A stretch of DNA of 60,000 nt from Tubiluchus corallicola (GCA_030141605.1 JAQGDQ010000173.1:161001-221000); one strand, 5' to 3'; positions 23,601-38,600 are shown, counted from the stretch's first letter. Program-made: numbers and translations. Notes: generated from the sequence alone by a model not told the origin.

Positions 23601-26600
23601 AATGAAGAAGAGGATGCAAATCTGTCCTTGTTCATTATTAGCCATCGAATCTTTGAAAGTTTGCAGACCTTGTCTTAATTGTCCTTCTCCAGTACGACAC
23701 TTGAAGTAGTAACCAAGGTTACGGCAGTAGCTCAAGTGGTTATTACTGTTTCATCCATTGTGTTAGGACGTAAAGAGTTAAAGAAACAAAGTTTTCTGCA
23801 AATCTGTTTAACACAATTACCTGTCCTTTTAAAGTGCACAGCTGATGTGTGTTGTGGTGGCGAGTAGAGGTGGTGATGATGATGATGATAATGACGTCGC
23901 TATGGTGTCCGAGCTCCTTCCACTCCTACACAATAACCTTTACTTTTAACTTTATGTTCTAAGTGTTAATATTGTGCTGTTTTGTCTGAATTATTGTGAA
24001 ACAATCTCAGTAACTGTTTACTTTCTTGTATGCACAACTGGTATGAGTGAATTTATTCAATTCAATTTCAATTTATTTCTTTCTTTATAGTGTTACAATA
24101 AAACATGATTAATAAAAGAATCTCTAATAAGTTTTGAAAAATGGTTAAAATGTATAGATAGATCTAGAACTAGAGCCTATTAATAACAGAATCAAGAAAG
24201 TTAATGGTAATGAGAATTGCTTGGTGTCTCTTGAGTCCAGGGCTAAATCCAATAGGCTCTACTTTGCTACGATGTTCCTGTGTATCGTGTACTTTTGCAA
24301 CTTCAGTGAACACACGAAACTTCAAGACGTTTTAAAATGCACATTCTGGGTACTTAAAGTTGCACAAAACTTAAAACTTGAGAAAGTTTAAAAATATTTT
24401 GTAAACCTTTAACGTCACTTTACATTAGTTTCTTCCCAGATTAAAATTAGGCGGAGATCACTATGTTACTGCATTTATAGATAAATTAGCACAACAAAAC
24501 CAAAAAAAACGAAATGCATTACTCAGTAAATATAAAGATTTAATGTAAGTTTTTGCACTTTTTGGTACACTTATTATATGCCTCTTCGTTTTTGCTAACT
24601 TCTCATATAACTTCTCTTATAAGACCAAGATTTATAAAACTTCGTATATAAATATTCGTATAATACTTGGTGAATAAATAACCTCATTTTTCAGGCTTTA
24701 TTAAGTAAAGTTGAAGTAGCTTACTAAGAAACTATGATGGATTTGGTACTTTGCATTGCGGTTTTGGTTAAGGTCGACTTAGATTACCATTGATTATTGA
24801 CGTTAAATTATTAAATCTTTATATAAAAAGTCATAATAAAATTTAATACTGTAATATCTTTATATAAGATATTATAAAATTTAATATTGTAATTATTATT
24901 TACTAGCTTTTATTTACGAAATTTTATTAATCTTATTATTTGAAAGAAAACAGTCTTTTTTGCAAAAGAAAGAAGTTCTCCTACTTGTACTAACTAACTA
25001 CCAGATGCAGAAATGCTTTGGATATAGTGAGCAAGTGGATTTTGTCATCATCTTGATCTGATAATATAATGAAATGATGAAATAGTGTATAAAATGAACA
25101 TGTAATGTATGTGTGTCTAATGCAGGGGTGTGCAGATTGCGGCCCTCAGGCCACTTGCAGCCCGCCGAAGAGATTTGTCAACCTAATGAAAGTGCGGCCC
25201 GGGCGATTAATTGAGTGTATCCAGCTGAAGTCCGTGCCACGATCCCAAAGATAGTGCGGGTAGTTTTTTTCTACTAGATCGGATGCCATTAACCCTTACA
25301 AGACGGTTGTAGCTTAATGTCACTGTACTACACAGACTGTGTGATACACATTACTAATATGCATTGTAATGAAATTACCACTATCTCCCCTGAAAGTAGA
25401 AATATATGGTTTGTAATACATTTAATAACTTCTAAAATAGTTTGAGTGCAGTAGTAATGATGTACGCAGGTCGGATGCAAAAAAAATCGTTATTAGGCCT
25501 TTCTGTACTTGGCTGCTTGATCAAACTGCCTGTGGCCCGCAGGAATTGCGGGAAAGTTTAATGTGGCCCGGCTAGTCAGATAATTTGCACACCCCTGGTC
25601 TAATGTGTACCCGTGCATATGTATGAATGCACAAAATTATCAATAACCATGCTGAAGTCAATAGTAAGATGCCAGTTTTTATTTTTAGGAGGAAAACGAT
25701 GACACGGCAGATGAGGACCAAGTTGACTTAGAGGACACGACATCTGACAGTAGCCAGCTTCCTGTTAATATGCAGCATTATTATGCCGAAGCCAAGTTGC
25801 ATGGTATTAAGTCCCATCGGAAAAATAGGGTTGATTATAAGGATCCGGATATGCCTTATCCACCCAATGTTGAGCTGCCACATCATCTGATGAATGGTGG
25901 TTTGCACAAGTCTTTTGAAAATAAAGACCGTGGTAGTCGATTACCTTATAATGCTTCCACTCAGAGTCAAGTTAAAAATCTACAGAGACAAAGTGATTAC
26001 TTTGAAAGACCTAGCGAGTTTTATGGCCTCAACATGGATCATTTCAATAAATCGTCAGCTATTGAGCCTGTAGTGTCATCGCATCGAGGCTTTAATACCT
26101 TATCTAGTTGTCAATCATCAGCTTTACCAGACGCTTCACAAGTTTCCGAACTGTTACAACAACAACAGCAGCAGCAGCAGCAGCGACAACAACATGGCAG
26201 CAATTTAAGTTTATCTACAGTGCAAACATCGCCACTCTCTTCGTATTTTGTCCAAACTGGTCCAATTGATACAACTTCATTAAAATTTCGTTTTCGAAAG
26301 CAAGCTTCTCCCCCATTACACCAGGATGTCAGTCCCGCTTATCAGTCGTACAACACTGCCATTAATGTACCAAAGCAACAAGTTGGAAAGCGCATAGAGG
26401 AGAGGATACCAGTGTCCTCTAGCTGCTTGAATGTATCCTCGTTACCCAGTGTAAATCGTGACCAACATTCGTATCAGCAAGTACGTGGGACTTTATCTAA
26501 TAGTGATGTTTCAATGCTGAGAAATCGTGGTGATTACCATAGTTTGACTAATGTGCAGTCACGATGTGAAAGTGCCACAGACAGACTTATTAAGCCACAT

Positions 26601-29600
26601 AGTAAACCTTCCAGCATCTCAGTAAAAACGGAAACTGATAGTTTTGGAAATTTAGCTGATTATCAAAAGAACGATGCTGCAAAACCCGTGTGTGGCAATG
26701 TGAGTGAACTTCGCAAAGTGCGTGTGCCTAGTAAACCATCTTTGTTGTCACCACCGGCAACCAGTCTACAGTCATCTTCAAAGAATGCATTTTCAACACC
26801 TTCTGCAAATAGACAGCCAAGCAATTTATTTTCTAGTACTACTGCCAGTGATGCTTTTTCTGCCTTTACTGGTAATGCAAATACCTTATCAGCTGCTGTT
26901 TTAACATCTCAGTTGCAGCAAGCGTGGATTTTGCAAAACATGTTTTATCCGCAATTTCACGGGTTTCCAATGCCACTGAATTCCCTCTCGGCTGGATTAG
27001 GTTTGCCCTCTGGACCTCAAGATATAGTGGAAGCTGATATACCTGAAATAAATAAACGAAAAAGTTCCTGCAAGTTAAAAAGAACTAAAAACTTGCTTGT
27101 GCAGAACAGTGGCGATGACAGGCAAGGACATATAGGCCGATTGGACTCTCAGTTTAATAAAATGCACGAACAGTCACTGAAGCAGTTTAAGACTGTTCAA
27201 CGTAAGAAACCGCAGAGTCTTAAAAAGGCACTTGCCGAACGTAAGCAGGCTGAACAAGAGTTTTATCAACTTAAACGTGCTTTAGCTAATGAAATTAGCA
27301 AAAAGGACAATGGTCGCTTTGAGAAGACTTTTGGTTATTCCTTACCGGGTTGCAATTCTCACTTAGACATTACACAACGGACTGAACAGCCAGAGAGAAC
27401 TGTAGCTTTGCCTTCCGTCACAATGTCCAGTGAAGAAGATGTTGCATCTAAAGTCATGGATACTAGTTGTGGTGTCCATCTTAGTCAGCATTCTGATGCA
27501 AAGCGTCAGGAACTTCCCACAGAATTTCCGAATCGAACTCCAAAAAAAAGTGTTTTGAGTAGTGTTGATGCATCTATCGAAAATGTTGTGTTAGCAGCTC
27601 GATCACCACAAAGACAAACTGCCGTGAAGGCAGTTGTAGCACCGCAAGAACCTTCTGCTAGTCGGGGTGAGCGAGAAAATTTAGAATTGCGGGGTATGAG
27701 AGAGGTTACGGAAACTGGAATGGTATCTTCACATGCTTGTACACCTTACATGGAAGGAGGCATGTGTGAGAGGCCTGTGAGCAATAATCAATCTGTGAAT
27801 TTAACCGGGGTCAATCAAATGAATATAATCAGCGATAAAAAGCTGTCGGGCAAATGCAATACGTACTCCAATCCTGTTGCATTCAACGCTGAAAGGGAAG
27901 AACATTTGACTCCCACATATGACTTCTCGGATGGCAATTCTGATTTTTCTAAAACGTTTGCAGCAAGTGAGTTTGAAAAGCGGCTGGCTAATAAATTTGG
28001 CAACAAGCAATTAGCAAATGAAAATCTGTTAGCCGAGATGCAGAATTCATCGCGCATCAAAACTCGCGATTCTCTTTCCGATGCTATCCCGAAACAAAAT
28101 TTAGTAGACAGTTCTATGTATATTGGTGAACGAGCTTCTGTAGAAAGTCTAAAAGTGTGTGACAGTCAAGCTACTGCAAATTCTGATGTCACTTTCAGAA
28201 GTCCACCATCAGAGATGTCACATGCAGGCCTAAATAACAGCCAATTTACAATTTCAAATGCGTTGCCGAGTTTGTCAGAAGACTTATCTGCTGGATCAGG
28301 TCTTTCAGCGACCACATTGGCTTCTTCTGCCGCATTGAACACTTCATCATTCATCATGTCAGGTATTGCATCAACAACAACAGGTATTATGACGTACAGC
28401 ACATCGTGTATGCCACCAACAATGTCAAGCTCCACACTGTGCAGGACAACATATGATTCATTAGCAATACCAGACTCTTCAACATTGCGTATCCCACCAA
28501 CTGTGCTGAATTCATATAGCTCTACGAGTATCCCGCAAACAGTCACAGCTTCCTCGTCATTTGGAACAACATCTTTGTCGGGAACAAATCGTGGACGCTC
28601 CGTGTCCATCCTGTCTGATGGCTTCGAGGTTGACGTGAAGACTGAAATGCCCGAAAATAAAGCAGTGCTTTCTAGCGTTGTTGACTCGTACGAAAGGCTC
28701 AAGTTAAATCTGAAAGAGGAGGTTCCAGAGTGCAACTGCACTGGAGAAGGTCGGCGTAAGTTAAGGTTTTCATGCTCAAGTGTTAGAACGCTTTGAGCTT
28801 TGTGTTTGGCTTCCTCCATTTCAGTTGAGCACGGGCTTTTGTGTTAGTTTTAAAATTAGGAGTATTTGCTCTGGGCTTTCTCCATGTTGCATTCATACAT
28901 GTAGGAAGTTCTCTTTTTAATAGCCCAAATTTAAACCTGCACAACATACATGTAAAAAACTTGAGGGATTTTGTCAAACATCAACATGAAAACCAGAATG
29001 TCCCAAATATTAAGAATCAAAATTGCTAGAGCACGTAGCCAAGTAACATTAACAGTAAATTTTCCGAATGTCGGAATTAAAGTTAAAAATTTTTTGTTAT
29101 ATTATAACAGATGGAACCTGCTAAATGCAAATTCTGTTATCTGCCTGCTGTAATATGAATTTTTTCGTGCATTTCGTAAAATTTTGTAATAAATCTTCAT
29201 TGCCCTGGGTAAGCTAACCTTGCTAGTTATTTAAGACTCCACTAATGAGAAATTTAATTCCTTCTTCAAATTATTTAAATCGTATTCGACCACTTATTTC
29301 TCAAACTTCGCTGGAGTTTCTTCTTTTCCTACCAAACTACATTAACTAAAAGAAGCCCAGTATTCGATACTAAGCTGTGTGGGTTGAAAACCCAGAACTG
29401 AAATGGAGGAAACAAATTTTATGTGTCTCGTCATTCACTTTCACAACTATATAAAAATGTAGTAGTGAAAATATGAGCAACTTTCTTTAATGCTTTATAT
29501 TTTTGTACAGAAATGATGCCTAATTTTATCATATCTATTCTTTAAATTCTGATCTGTCCATTTTCATATTCTTCTTATGATACGTGAATGACAAGACAAT

Positions 29601-32600
29601 AGCTTGCATAGATATTTTTTATTACTTTATAATACAATTTTGCAAATGCTTATTACATTGCCGGGCATGGCACGGGCACACGCAATACGCAGTCTGCTGC
29701 GTTCTCACTTGCGCATTGCTACTGAACACTGATTTTTAGCTAACCGTTTTGCGTTACCTGCCACTGCTTTGTGTATGTTACCTGCTTCTGCTGCCTGCTT
29801 TACAATGTCTATCTGTATGTCAGATTGAGTGGTACGTGGAAACTTGCATTTATTTAATGATGTCATTCATTGGACGTGAGTAAAATCTTTTAATGCTTAA
29901 ACATTTTAGTACATCTAGGTGTAACTAAGCGATGTAACATGTTCACGTAACTTTTAACGCTTGTGAATATTTTCACACTGTTGATGCTAATGTATTATAG
30001 TACCCGAGTTTGGCCGAATACTAGCAAATTACACGTAAAAGAAACTGCTGCACGAGAAATTGGATATTAAACGAGTGTATTTGGTTTAGGTGCCTAGTTT
30101 GTTTGAATAAATTTCCTGGTTACGCTTCATTCCTAAAGTAGTATGTAAGAATAATTCTGTGCAAGTCACCATAAGAGGCAACTTATTAATACTTGTTCGG
30201 GTAGGCTTGTTAGTTCTTGAGAACCAAAAAGCAAAACTTGTGAGATATATATATATGTGTGTGTGTTTTTGTTTAATTTCACAGGAATTAATGAGGAGAA
30301 ATGCGAAGGACCATATTACACTCATCTGGGAGCTGCACCAAATGTTCCGGGGATCCGGAAGCTAGTGGAAGAACGGTATAATATCTACTGCCTATATTTT
30401 GGTTTTAGAATGGAGTGTACCTAGATTTAGGATGGAGGGTACCTAGATTTAGGATGGAATGTACCTAGATTTAGGATGGAGTGTACCTAGATTTAGGATG
30501 GAATGTACCTAGATTTAGGATGGAGTGTATCTAGATTTAGGATGGAGTGTACCTAGATTTAGAATGGAGTGTACCTAGATTTAGAATGGAGTGTACCTAG
30601 ATTTAGAATGGAGTGTACCTAGATTCAGAATGGAGTGTACCTAGATTTAGGATGGAGTGTACCTTGATTTAGAATGGAGTGTACCTAGATTTAGAATGGA
30701 GTGTACCTAGATTTAGGATGGAGGGTACCTAGATTTAGAATGGAGTGTACCTAGATTTAGAATGGAGTGTACCTAGATTTAGGACGGAGTGTACCTAGAT
30801 TTAGAACGGAGTGTACCTAAATTGAGGACGGAGTGTACCTAGATTTAGAATGGAGTGTACCTAGATTTAGGACGGAGTGTACCTAGATTTAGGACGGAGT
30901 GTACCTAGATTTAGGATGGAGGGTACCTAGATTTAGGACAGAGTGTACCTAGCGTGTTAAACTCCTATAAGTTGAGAATTCCTTTATCAATCAATCAATC
31001 AATTTATTTCACTCCAGCAATACATATACAATACATCAACATACAATATTATTGAAACAAAAAAGACAGTATAGGTAAAAAAAACGTTAATGAAGTCAAA
31101 TTAACCAAAATAAAAGAGTTGCTGTATGACACCTTGAAAGCTTGGCTTGTTAAGGTAGCACAAATGAGTGAATGAAAGAATGGTTAGGGTTAGTAGACAT
31201 GATGGAATGGAAAAATAGTAAGATTAGGGATAGGAAGAAGGAAGGGAAGGGAGGATGGGTGAATGAAAGAACGGTTAGGGTTAGTAGACATAATGGAATT
31301 AAAAAAATAGTAAGATTAGGGATAGGAAGAAGGAAGGGAGGGCAGGATGAGTGAATGAAAGAATGGTTAGGGTTAGTTGACATGATGGAATGGAAAAATA
31401 GTAAGATTAGGGATAGGAAGAAGGAAGGGAGGGGAGAATGAGTGAATGAAAGAACGATTAGGGTTAGTAGACATAATGGAATTAAAAAAATAGTAAGATT
31501 AGGGATAGGAAGAAGGAAGGGAGGGGAGGATGAGTGAATGAAAGAATGGCTTGTTACGGTAGCACAAATGAGTGAATGAAAGAATGGTTAGGGTTAGTAG
31601 ACATGATGAAATGGAAAAAATAGTAAGATTAGGGATAGGAAGAAGGAAAAGAGGAGAAGAAACGACCACGTTTCTTTATGCTGGCAAAAAGAAAAATACA
31701 GTAACTTTCTAACTCTTGTAACTAGCATCTATGCCAAATATAATTTAGAACAGTCCATTCTTATTTATGTACATTCCTTGTACAAATAGTTGCCCATATT
31801 AAATACGATTAGGAAATAACTAACAATTTTGGAGGTTTAAAAGGCTTTTGTCACATCCAGAAGTGAATTTTATAGAAACAGTGTTAATAAAGTGATTTTT
31901 GGTTGTAAGTTCATTTAGCATCTTACCTAGATGTATCATAGTTGGTGGCAATATTATAGTCAGGATATTGGATTTAAGCCACTTTGGCGACTTTGTATTG
32001 TGTGCCCCTACAGCATCATTTTTGAAGGTTTCTTTCAAAACAGTTATAAAAACACTCAATTATTCATTTCATTGTAAAAATAAGACAACTGTGAAAGAAA
32101 GATGTTAGTTTTTTAAAGTTCTTGAGTAATTTATGTCAGAATGTGTATTACTGTGTTGGTTTTTCCTGTTCCCACTGTGGATGTTTTTACTGTAGGACGG
32201 GAGTAACAGGAAGTGCCATACGAATTGAGAAATTATGTTACACCGGGAAAGAAGGTGCCACCACTGAGGGTTGTCCCATTGCTAAATGGGTAAGAGAACT
32301 GTTGCTCTTTTGTGCATACTGTCGGGTCCTCCAGTTTGGAGGGAATATCATTCAACATTTGCCAGCCACTTTTTTGGTTTTAATTATGTTTGTGTGCTCG
32401 TAATGTTGCAACAATAAATAAACAAACTTGATGTATGTAAACCATGTCAGGCCGGCTATCTATCCAGATTCTAGATTATCAAGTGTTTTGATGACATCTT
32501 ACTACAAAAGATAACAAATGTGTCAAAATGGGAGATTATATACTGATTATCAAAGAGAGTCTCATTGACAACAAGAAGGGTGACTTCATTAGATGTCTTA

Positions 32601-35600
32601 CTTTTGACCATTCAAAATAATTTCTGTAGATTCTTAAAAAAACTACACACGCACACACACACACACATAATATATATATATAAAATATAACTACATATAT
32701 ATCAATTACAGTAGTTGTCGCTTAATAGACTCACGGTTAATAGACTCAGTCGCTTGACTCACAAATGCCTGGAACCTGCCGCTTCTATTCAAATATTCAT
32801 AAAAACTATCGGTAATTGACTCAAATAACTTCGCTTAATTGACTCAACATTTTTCCTTCACCTACTTAAGATAAGATATTTGTATGTGCCCAAAGAACCT
32901 TTCCTACTTTTATGTCATCTTCACTTTCTTTTTATAGTGCAGTGCATAGTAAGGTGATGACTCATACTTCTATAGCAGTAATACAACACCCATTGCTTAA
33001 TAAGTTCAATCTGTTAATTGGGTCAAAACACGTCGGTCCCTAAGTGAGTCTATTAAGCTTCGACTACTGTATGTATTACAGACAGTGTGAGATGGTAGTG
33101 ATAGGTATAGTAATTGTTTCATTTAGTTTAATTTTTATTGTTAATGAAATGATCACAATTTTTCAATATTTTCTGAATTGAGCAATTTTTCAAGGTTAAT
33201 TGTATTGTCTGTATAGATTTTGCGTCGCGTGTCTTACGATGAGAAGTACTTGGTGTGCGTTCGACAGCGTCCTCACCACCACTGTGACACTGCGGTGCTG
33301 ATAATTGCTTTTGTTTGCTGGGAGGGAGTGCCACGCGAAGAAGCCGACACACTCTATGCAGAGGTTTCCAAAATCGTGGTCACGCAAGGCATTCCTACGG
33401 TGCGTCGGTGCGGGTTGAACGAAATGTAAGTCTTCTTATCTTTGAAATCTGAAAAATTTACGCGAGGTCGAAGTCGCCACTTCTTGATTTTTTATTCATC
33501 CAGTATAGTTTTTTAGTCATATCAGTGGTTTCGTTTGCTCAAGTTCAGCGTTAAAGTTTATAGGATATGCAGATTTTATGTATTTTGCAATTTTTTGCGA
33601 AATTCTGGTTGTGTCACACGGTAAATTTTGTATGACACTTTTCTCATTGTTACTTATGCTGTGTCTTATTGTAGCAGACTTAGCTTTTTTTTGTTAATCT
33701 TACTTACAAATTCGTGCACGAGGCGCCATCTGTGTCGGGAATGTAAAGCTTTTGGTTTTGGTCAGTTTTTCAGTTTGTTACCTGCTAGTCACCTGTCTGT
33801 TTTACTCACCTGTGCTCTGAACAGTCAGGTTAATCCACTTTATGGGATATGTGGGACATTTATGTACTGATTATGTGACAATAAAGCATTCAGTGCTATA
33901 TTAACCTCTGTTGACAGTGTTTCTGTAACTACACTTATTACTTCACTACATCATGAACAAGGATCTATCCTAGATGCTTTGACCCATGGAATGTTCCAGA
34001 AAATAGACGGCACTTGCGAAATTTTTCATTGGTTCCACAACTTACAAAGACAACGCATGACTGGACGGACCGTCTAATCAGGGGTGTGCAAATTATCTGA
34101 CTAGCCGGGCCACATTAAACATTCCCGCAATTCCTGTGGGGGCCGCATGCAGTTTGGTCAAGGAGCCAAGTACAGTAGGACGTAATAACGATTTTTCTGC
34201 ATCCGATTTGTGCACATCATTACTACTGCACTACTACACTCAAGAAACTATTTTAGAAGTTATTAAAATTTATATTTAAAACCAAATATTTCGTCGTGTC
34301 CGACAGTGACATTAAGGGACAACGGTCTTATAAGAGTTAATGCCATCCGATCTAGAGGAAAAAAACTACCCGCACTATCTTTGCGATATTGGCGCAGACT
34401 TCAGCTGGATCGTGTGGGCCGCACTTTCATTACGTTGACAAACCTCTTCGTGGGCCGCACAAGATCTCTCGGCGGGCCGCAGTTTGCACACCCCTGACTT
34501 AGACCCCGTTCTTCGAATGTGTCCAAAAATTAATTGTATTCCAACTCATTAGTTCTATAGGCACACCGAAGTTTACGTAATTTTTAATAAAGTGAAAGTG
34601 CTAACGTTTAGAAATTGTTAAATTGCGGTGGAAAGCCTGAACCTCATTTTAAAAGACATTATGGAAATTTTTATTAACCCACACATGATTAGATTTTTCA
34701 TCTCATTAGCTCACATTCTGTAGAACACTTATAATCATCTCATAAGTAACATCTAAGCAATACTGTTCTATTATTTAGGAAAACTTGTGCATGTCAAGGT
34801 ACGGATCCGGATACATGCGGTGCTTCATTTAGTTTTGGCTGTTCGTGGAGTATGTACTACAATGGTTGCAAGTTTGCCCGTAGCAGAAGTCCGCGCAAGT
34901 TTAGAATGATGCATGCTACACATGTATGTAAAAAGTTGCATATAATAGAGAATTTATATCAGCTACTAAACTGTGTCTGTTAAACATGTAATACTTGTCA
35001 AATACATTAGGAGTCAGCTTGGCTTGACTATTTCACAGATGGAATGAGAAAACCTAGCTCGTCCTATTAAAGTTGAGTATGCCTTTTGCTGTGCTACACA
35101 CGTGCATTCTTCTATGCAAATGTTGTTTTCGTAGGAACATGTTTACAACTGTGGTTTTGCTGTGTAATGAATTATTGGACAAATTAACTCTCTAGTGTAA
35201 ATTTAATTAGTGAGGCAGTGTCGAGGTAAAACTTGCATACGTATTTTTTAGGAAACAGATATTGAACATAAGCTTCAGGCTCTTGCTACCCATCTAGCAC
35301 CACTTTACAAACAACTTGTGCCGACTGGATATGCAAATCAGGTATGGGCTTCTTGTTCATTTTTTCATGGCAGGAGTGATAAGGCGTCTGCAGTTTTTAT
35401 CTTCATAGAAGCTTTTTCTCACACAATTCAATGATTAAATGAAGTCAGATTGTATATTACTTGAGTTATGGTTTAAAAAATGTTAAATGTACAGTCAACC
35501 CTCGTTAAACCGGACTAATTGGGGTGGGTGGGTGGTCCGATTTAGCCGATTGTCCGATTTATCCAATATGCCTATATATGGTCTATATTATACACGAATA

Positions 35601-38600
35601 ATCACCTTAATAAGGCCTATATACATTGCACTATATACTATACTGTATATTACTTTAAAATAGTTAACCTGTGAGGATAAAGAAATTATTGTACAGTTGG
35701 TAGGCCGTGTTGTGTTTAGCGCTCCGGCTCGGACGGAAATCGGTCAGTTTCCTTTACCACGGATGATGTCCGTCTTATCCTATATCCGGGCTAACGGGGT
35801 CCGGTTTAACGAGGGTCGACTGTATCAAGTTGTTTAATAATCGTTACGTAGTCTGTATTTAACAGTCAAATTTGGTCACTTGGGTTCCTCTTTTTTAGCT
35901 TTCATATTACGTTTATCAAATACTTATGGGCAACTGGCATGCTAAGCAATTGTCAACTGAAGTGTAAAATAATTTTATCTCATTTCAATTCAATTCAATT
36001 TATTTATCTCTTTATAGTGTTACAATAAAACATGATTAATAAAAGAATGTCTAATAAGTTTTGAAGAATGGTTAAAATGTATAGATAGATCTAGAACTAG
36101 AGAAAGGATAGCGAAAAGACTATAAAGACACCTAGTCTGCTATCCTTTACCGAATATAGATAAAAAGATTTTTTAGACACTGGTGGGCATTAATGTTATC
36201 GGTTTAATTTACGAAACATTAGTAATTTTTAAAATTATGACATTTTCTATGTAATCCAGAGAAAAGAATATACATGTAATTTAATTAGCGGGCAACAAAA
36301 TAAGGTCAATCTTGATTAAACTAAAAATTGCATTTAGATTTTATGTGAAATACAGGTCAAAATTGTTATGAAATGATAAAAACACTTTGGGTTAATAATG
36401 CTATTAATCATCAACAACATATCTAATTATTTGTCTCATGAAACATTAAAAAGTGATTGTAAAATAATGAGTTGTGGCATGTTAATTAGATAAATTTGAT
36501 TTTGCAACATCCTTGTTGTATTAACAAAGAATGCTTTTGTTAACAGACAGCTTTTGAGGATCAAGGCATGGAATGCCGTTTAGGTGACCAGCCGGGTCGA
36601 CCGTTTTCGGGTGTTACTGCCGTAGTAGATTTTTGTGCGCACAGCCACAAGGACCTGCATAATATGAACAATGGTGTCACTGTGGTAGGTATCAAATACC
36701 ATGACTGAAATTATTTTTGGCAGTGCTGATGTTGAAAATTCACAGTCGCAAATTCAGATGAATTGAATTGATTCTCGTGTTGTTGCCTTTGTATTTATCT
36801 TTGCCCTTTTTTTGTAGGTTGTCACATTAACAAAGCACAGAGACTTGAAAAAACCAGACGATGAACAGCTTCATGTGCTGCCCTTGTACGTACTTGATAC
36901 AACTGACGAATATGGATCGTATGAGGGGCAGCAAGAAAAGATCAGAACCGGTGCAATTGAGGTTTTGCAAGCGTTCAAAAAAATCGTCCGCACTCGTTCT
37001 CAGCGCGTTGCGCCTTGCAGACGAGTCAATTCCAAAAATTCATGCAAAGTGCCAGGATTTACTAGAAATTCTTTTAAATTTGCTGAATCCAGAACCACTG
37101 CACCGGTAGTAAATAAAAACGAAAAGAATGCATTACAAGAATGCAGCAGTCCGCAAGAATATTTTTTTAATCAGTTAAAGCAGAATCCAAACTTTCTTGA
37201 GGAACAACTGCTTATGTATATTCAAACCAAAAATGCAGGTAGTCATCATGCAAGTGGTAAATCACCTGTAAAACCAAATTCATTGTCAGAAGTGGACAGA
37301 TTTCCAAAAAGTCCCAGTTTAGACAGATATAATAGTGAACCATTGCTAGAAAAAGAATATCCTGCCTCTGCACCGAATAATCAGAATGTACTGGACAAAC
37401 GGTTGAACTCCACAAATCAACAATATAACCAAAACTTTGAAGTAGACTGTAGTGGGAGAAGCAGTACGCTAGGTGATGATGATTGGTTAGGAGCTGCTGT
37501 ATCTAAACTTCCAGAAAAAAGTGCTAGCAATCATTGCAATGTGCCCATCATTAACAATGTTAATAAAATTGTACACAATGATATAAGTCAGAGGGAATAC
37601 AGCTCAAAAAATTTTCTTTGTAAAAACAATGATAGTGATAACCTATCAGAAGCACACCCGTATGTCAATGCAGCACTGAAAGATACTAGTCAGTACAGTG
37701 ATCAACATTCTAATAAAAATCTGCATCCACAGAACCTTAACAGTTCATTGCAGTGCAATAAAAATACACCAGCTAGTCAGAGATTGAATGAAAATCAAGC
37801 AAATTGCCTGTCAACGGCATCTAATAGAGAACAGCGTGACACAGGTAATTACAAAAATAATTTAGAGAGCACTTCAAATGAACAACATTACAACTTAAAT
37901 AGTGATGTCAACAAATGTTCAACGGTAATGTTAAATTCTGCGCTTGAAAGCAGTTTTCAGTGTAATTCCGAAATTATGCAGGCCACCTATTCACAGCCTT
38001 TGAACTCTGACTTGATGGCCACAAAAACTGCTCTTCCAAAAAAGAACAGCATTTTCAAAAAGCCAGGTCCGGTGCGTGGAAGGCCGAGAGTGAAAACATT
38101 ACCAAAGTGCCTGCTGCCAACCTCATTGAAAAAATTACATAAGTCGTCACTTTCATTGCCAGCTAAACACAAACAATTTCATACTCCACTTGTTAAAAGC
38201 AGTCTCCAGCACAAAATGACAGGGGTACACTCCTCAAGAATGGCTCTGACACGAAAACTTCAAGCACGGCACAACTTGATGATGCAAAAGTATTCTTCTT
38301 ACTCTCAACAAACGAAGCCCTCATCCCCTTCATTAAATTTGCAGCAAGCTCCGCACTTCCAGAAGGATCATTCACTGCCTTCAATGCAGTCATTTGCAGC
38401 AGCACCTCATTTACGGCAAGATGGGTCAAACCAAGATAATGTTTTCCAGCAGCATAAAATGCAGCATGAAAGCTTGCTTTTGACATACGAAAGGTTTATT
38501 CAAGAACAGCAAAACGAAAACGGAAAACAAGTGCTTCCGTATGACAACTTTTTACCAGAACGTCATCAGTCTGATTTCTGTTCTTCAGCTAAATCTCACA

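Larger units (their letters stand above)
16569..25688 (+). other. TET: TET first coding intron (9.1 kb), repeat-rich
   Basis: Contains a LINE tail, a CT microsatellite, LINE 3' regions, a 34-bp minisatellite, a short tandem duplication, a CAATT retroposon and a hAT element, listed separately. Between them (for example 18445-20980 and 22220-24050) I see no exon I can support. The part at 22220-23150 is somewhat less AT-rich and could hold regulatory sequence. Confidence 0.6.

Noticed and set aside
28166-28819. 217-codon open frame on the minus strand within the TET large exon
   Set aside because: It is the antisense of clearly coding TET sequence, with no domain and no splice context.
31150-31383. 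Open frames on both strands over the 91-bp minisatellite
   Set aside because: They arise from the tandem repeat and have repetitive, biased translations.
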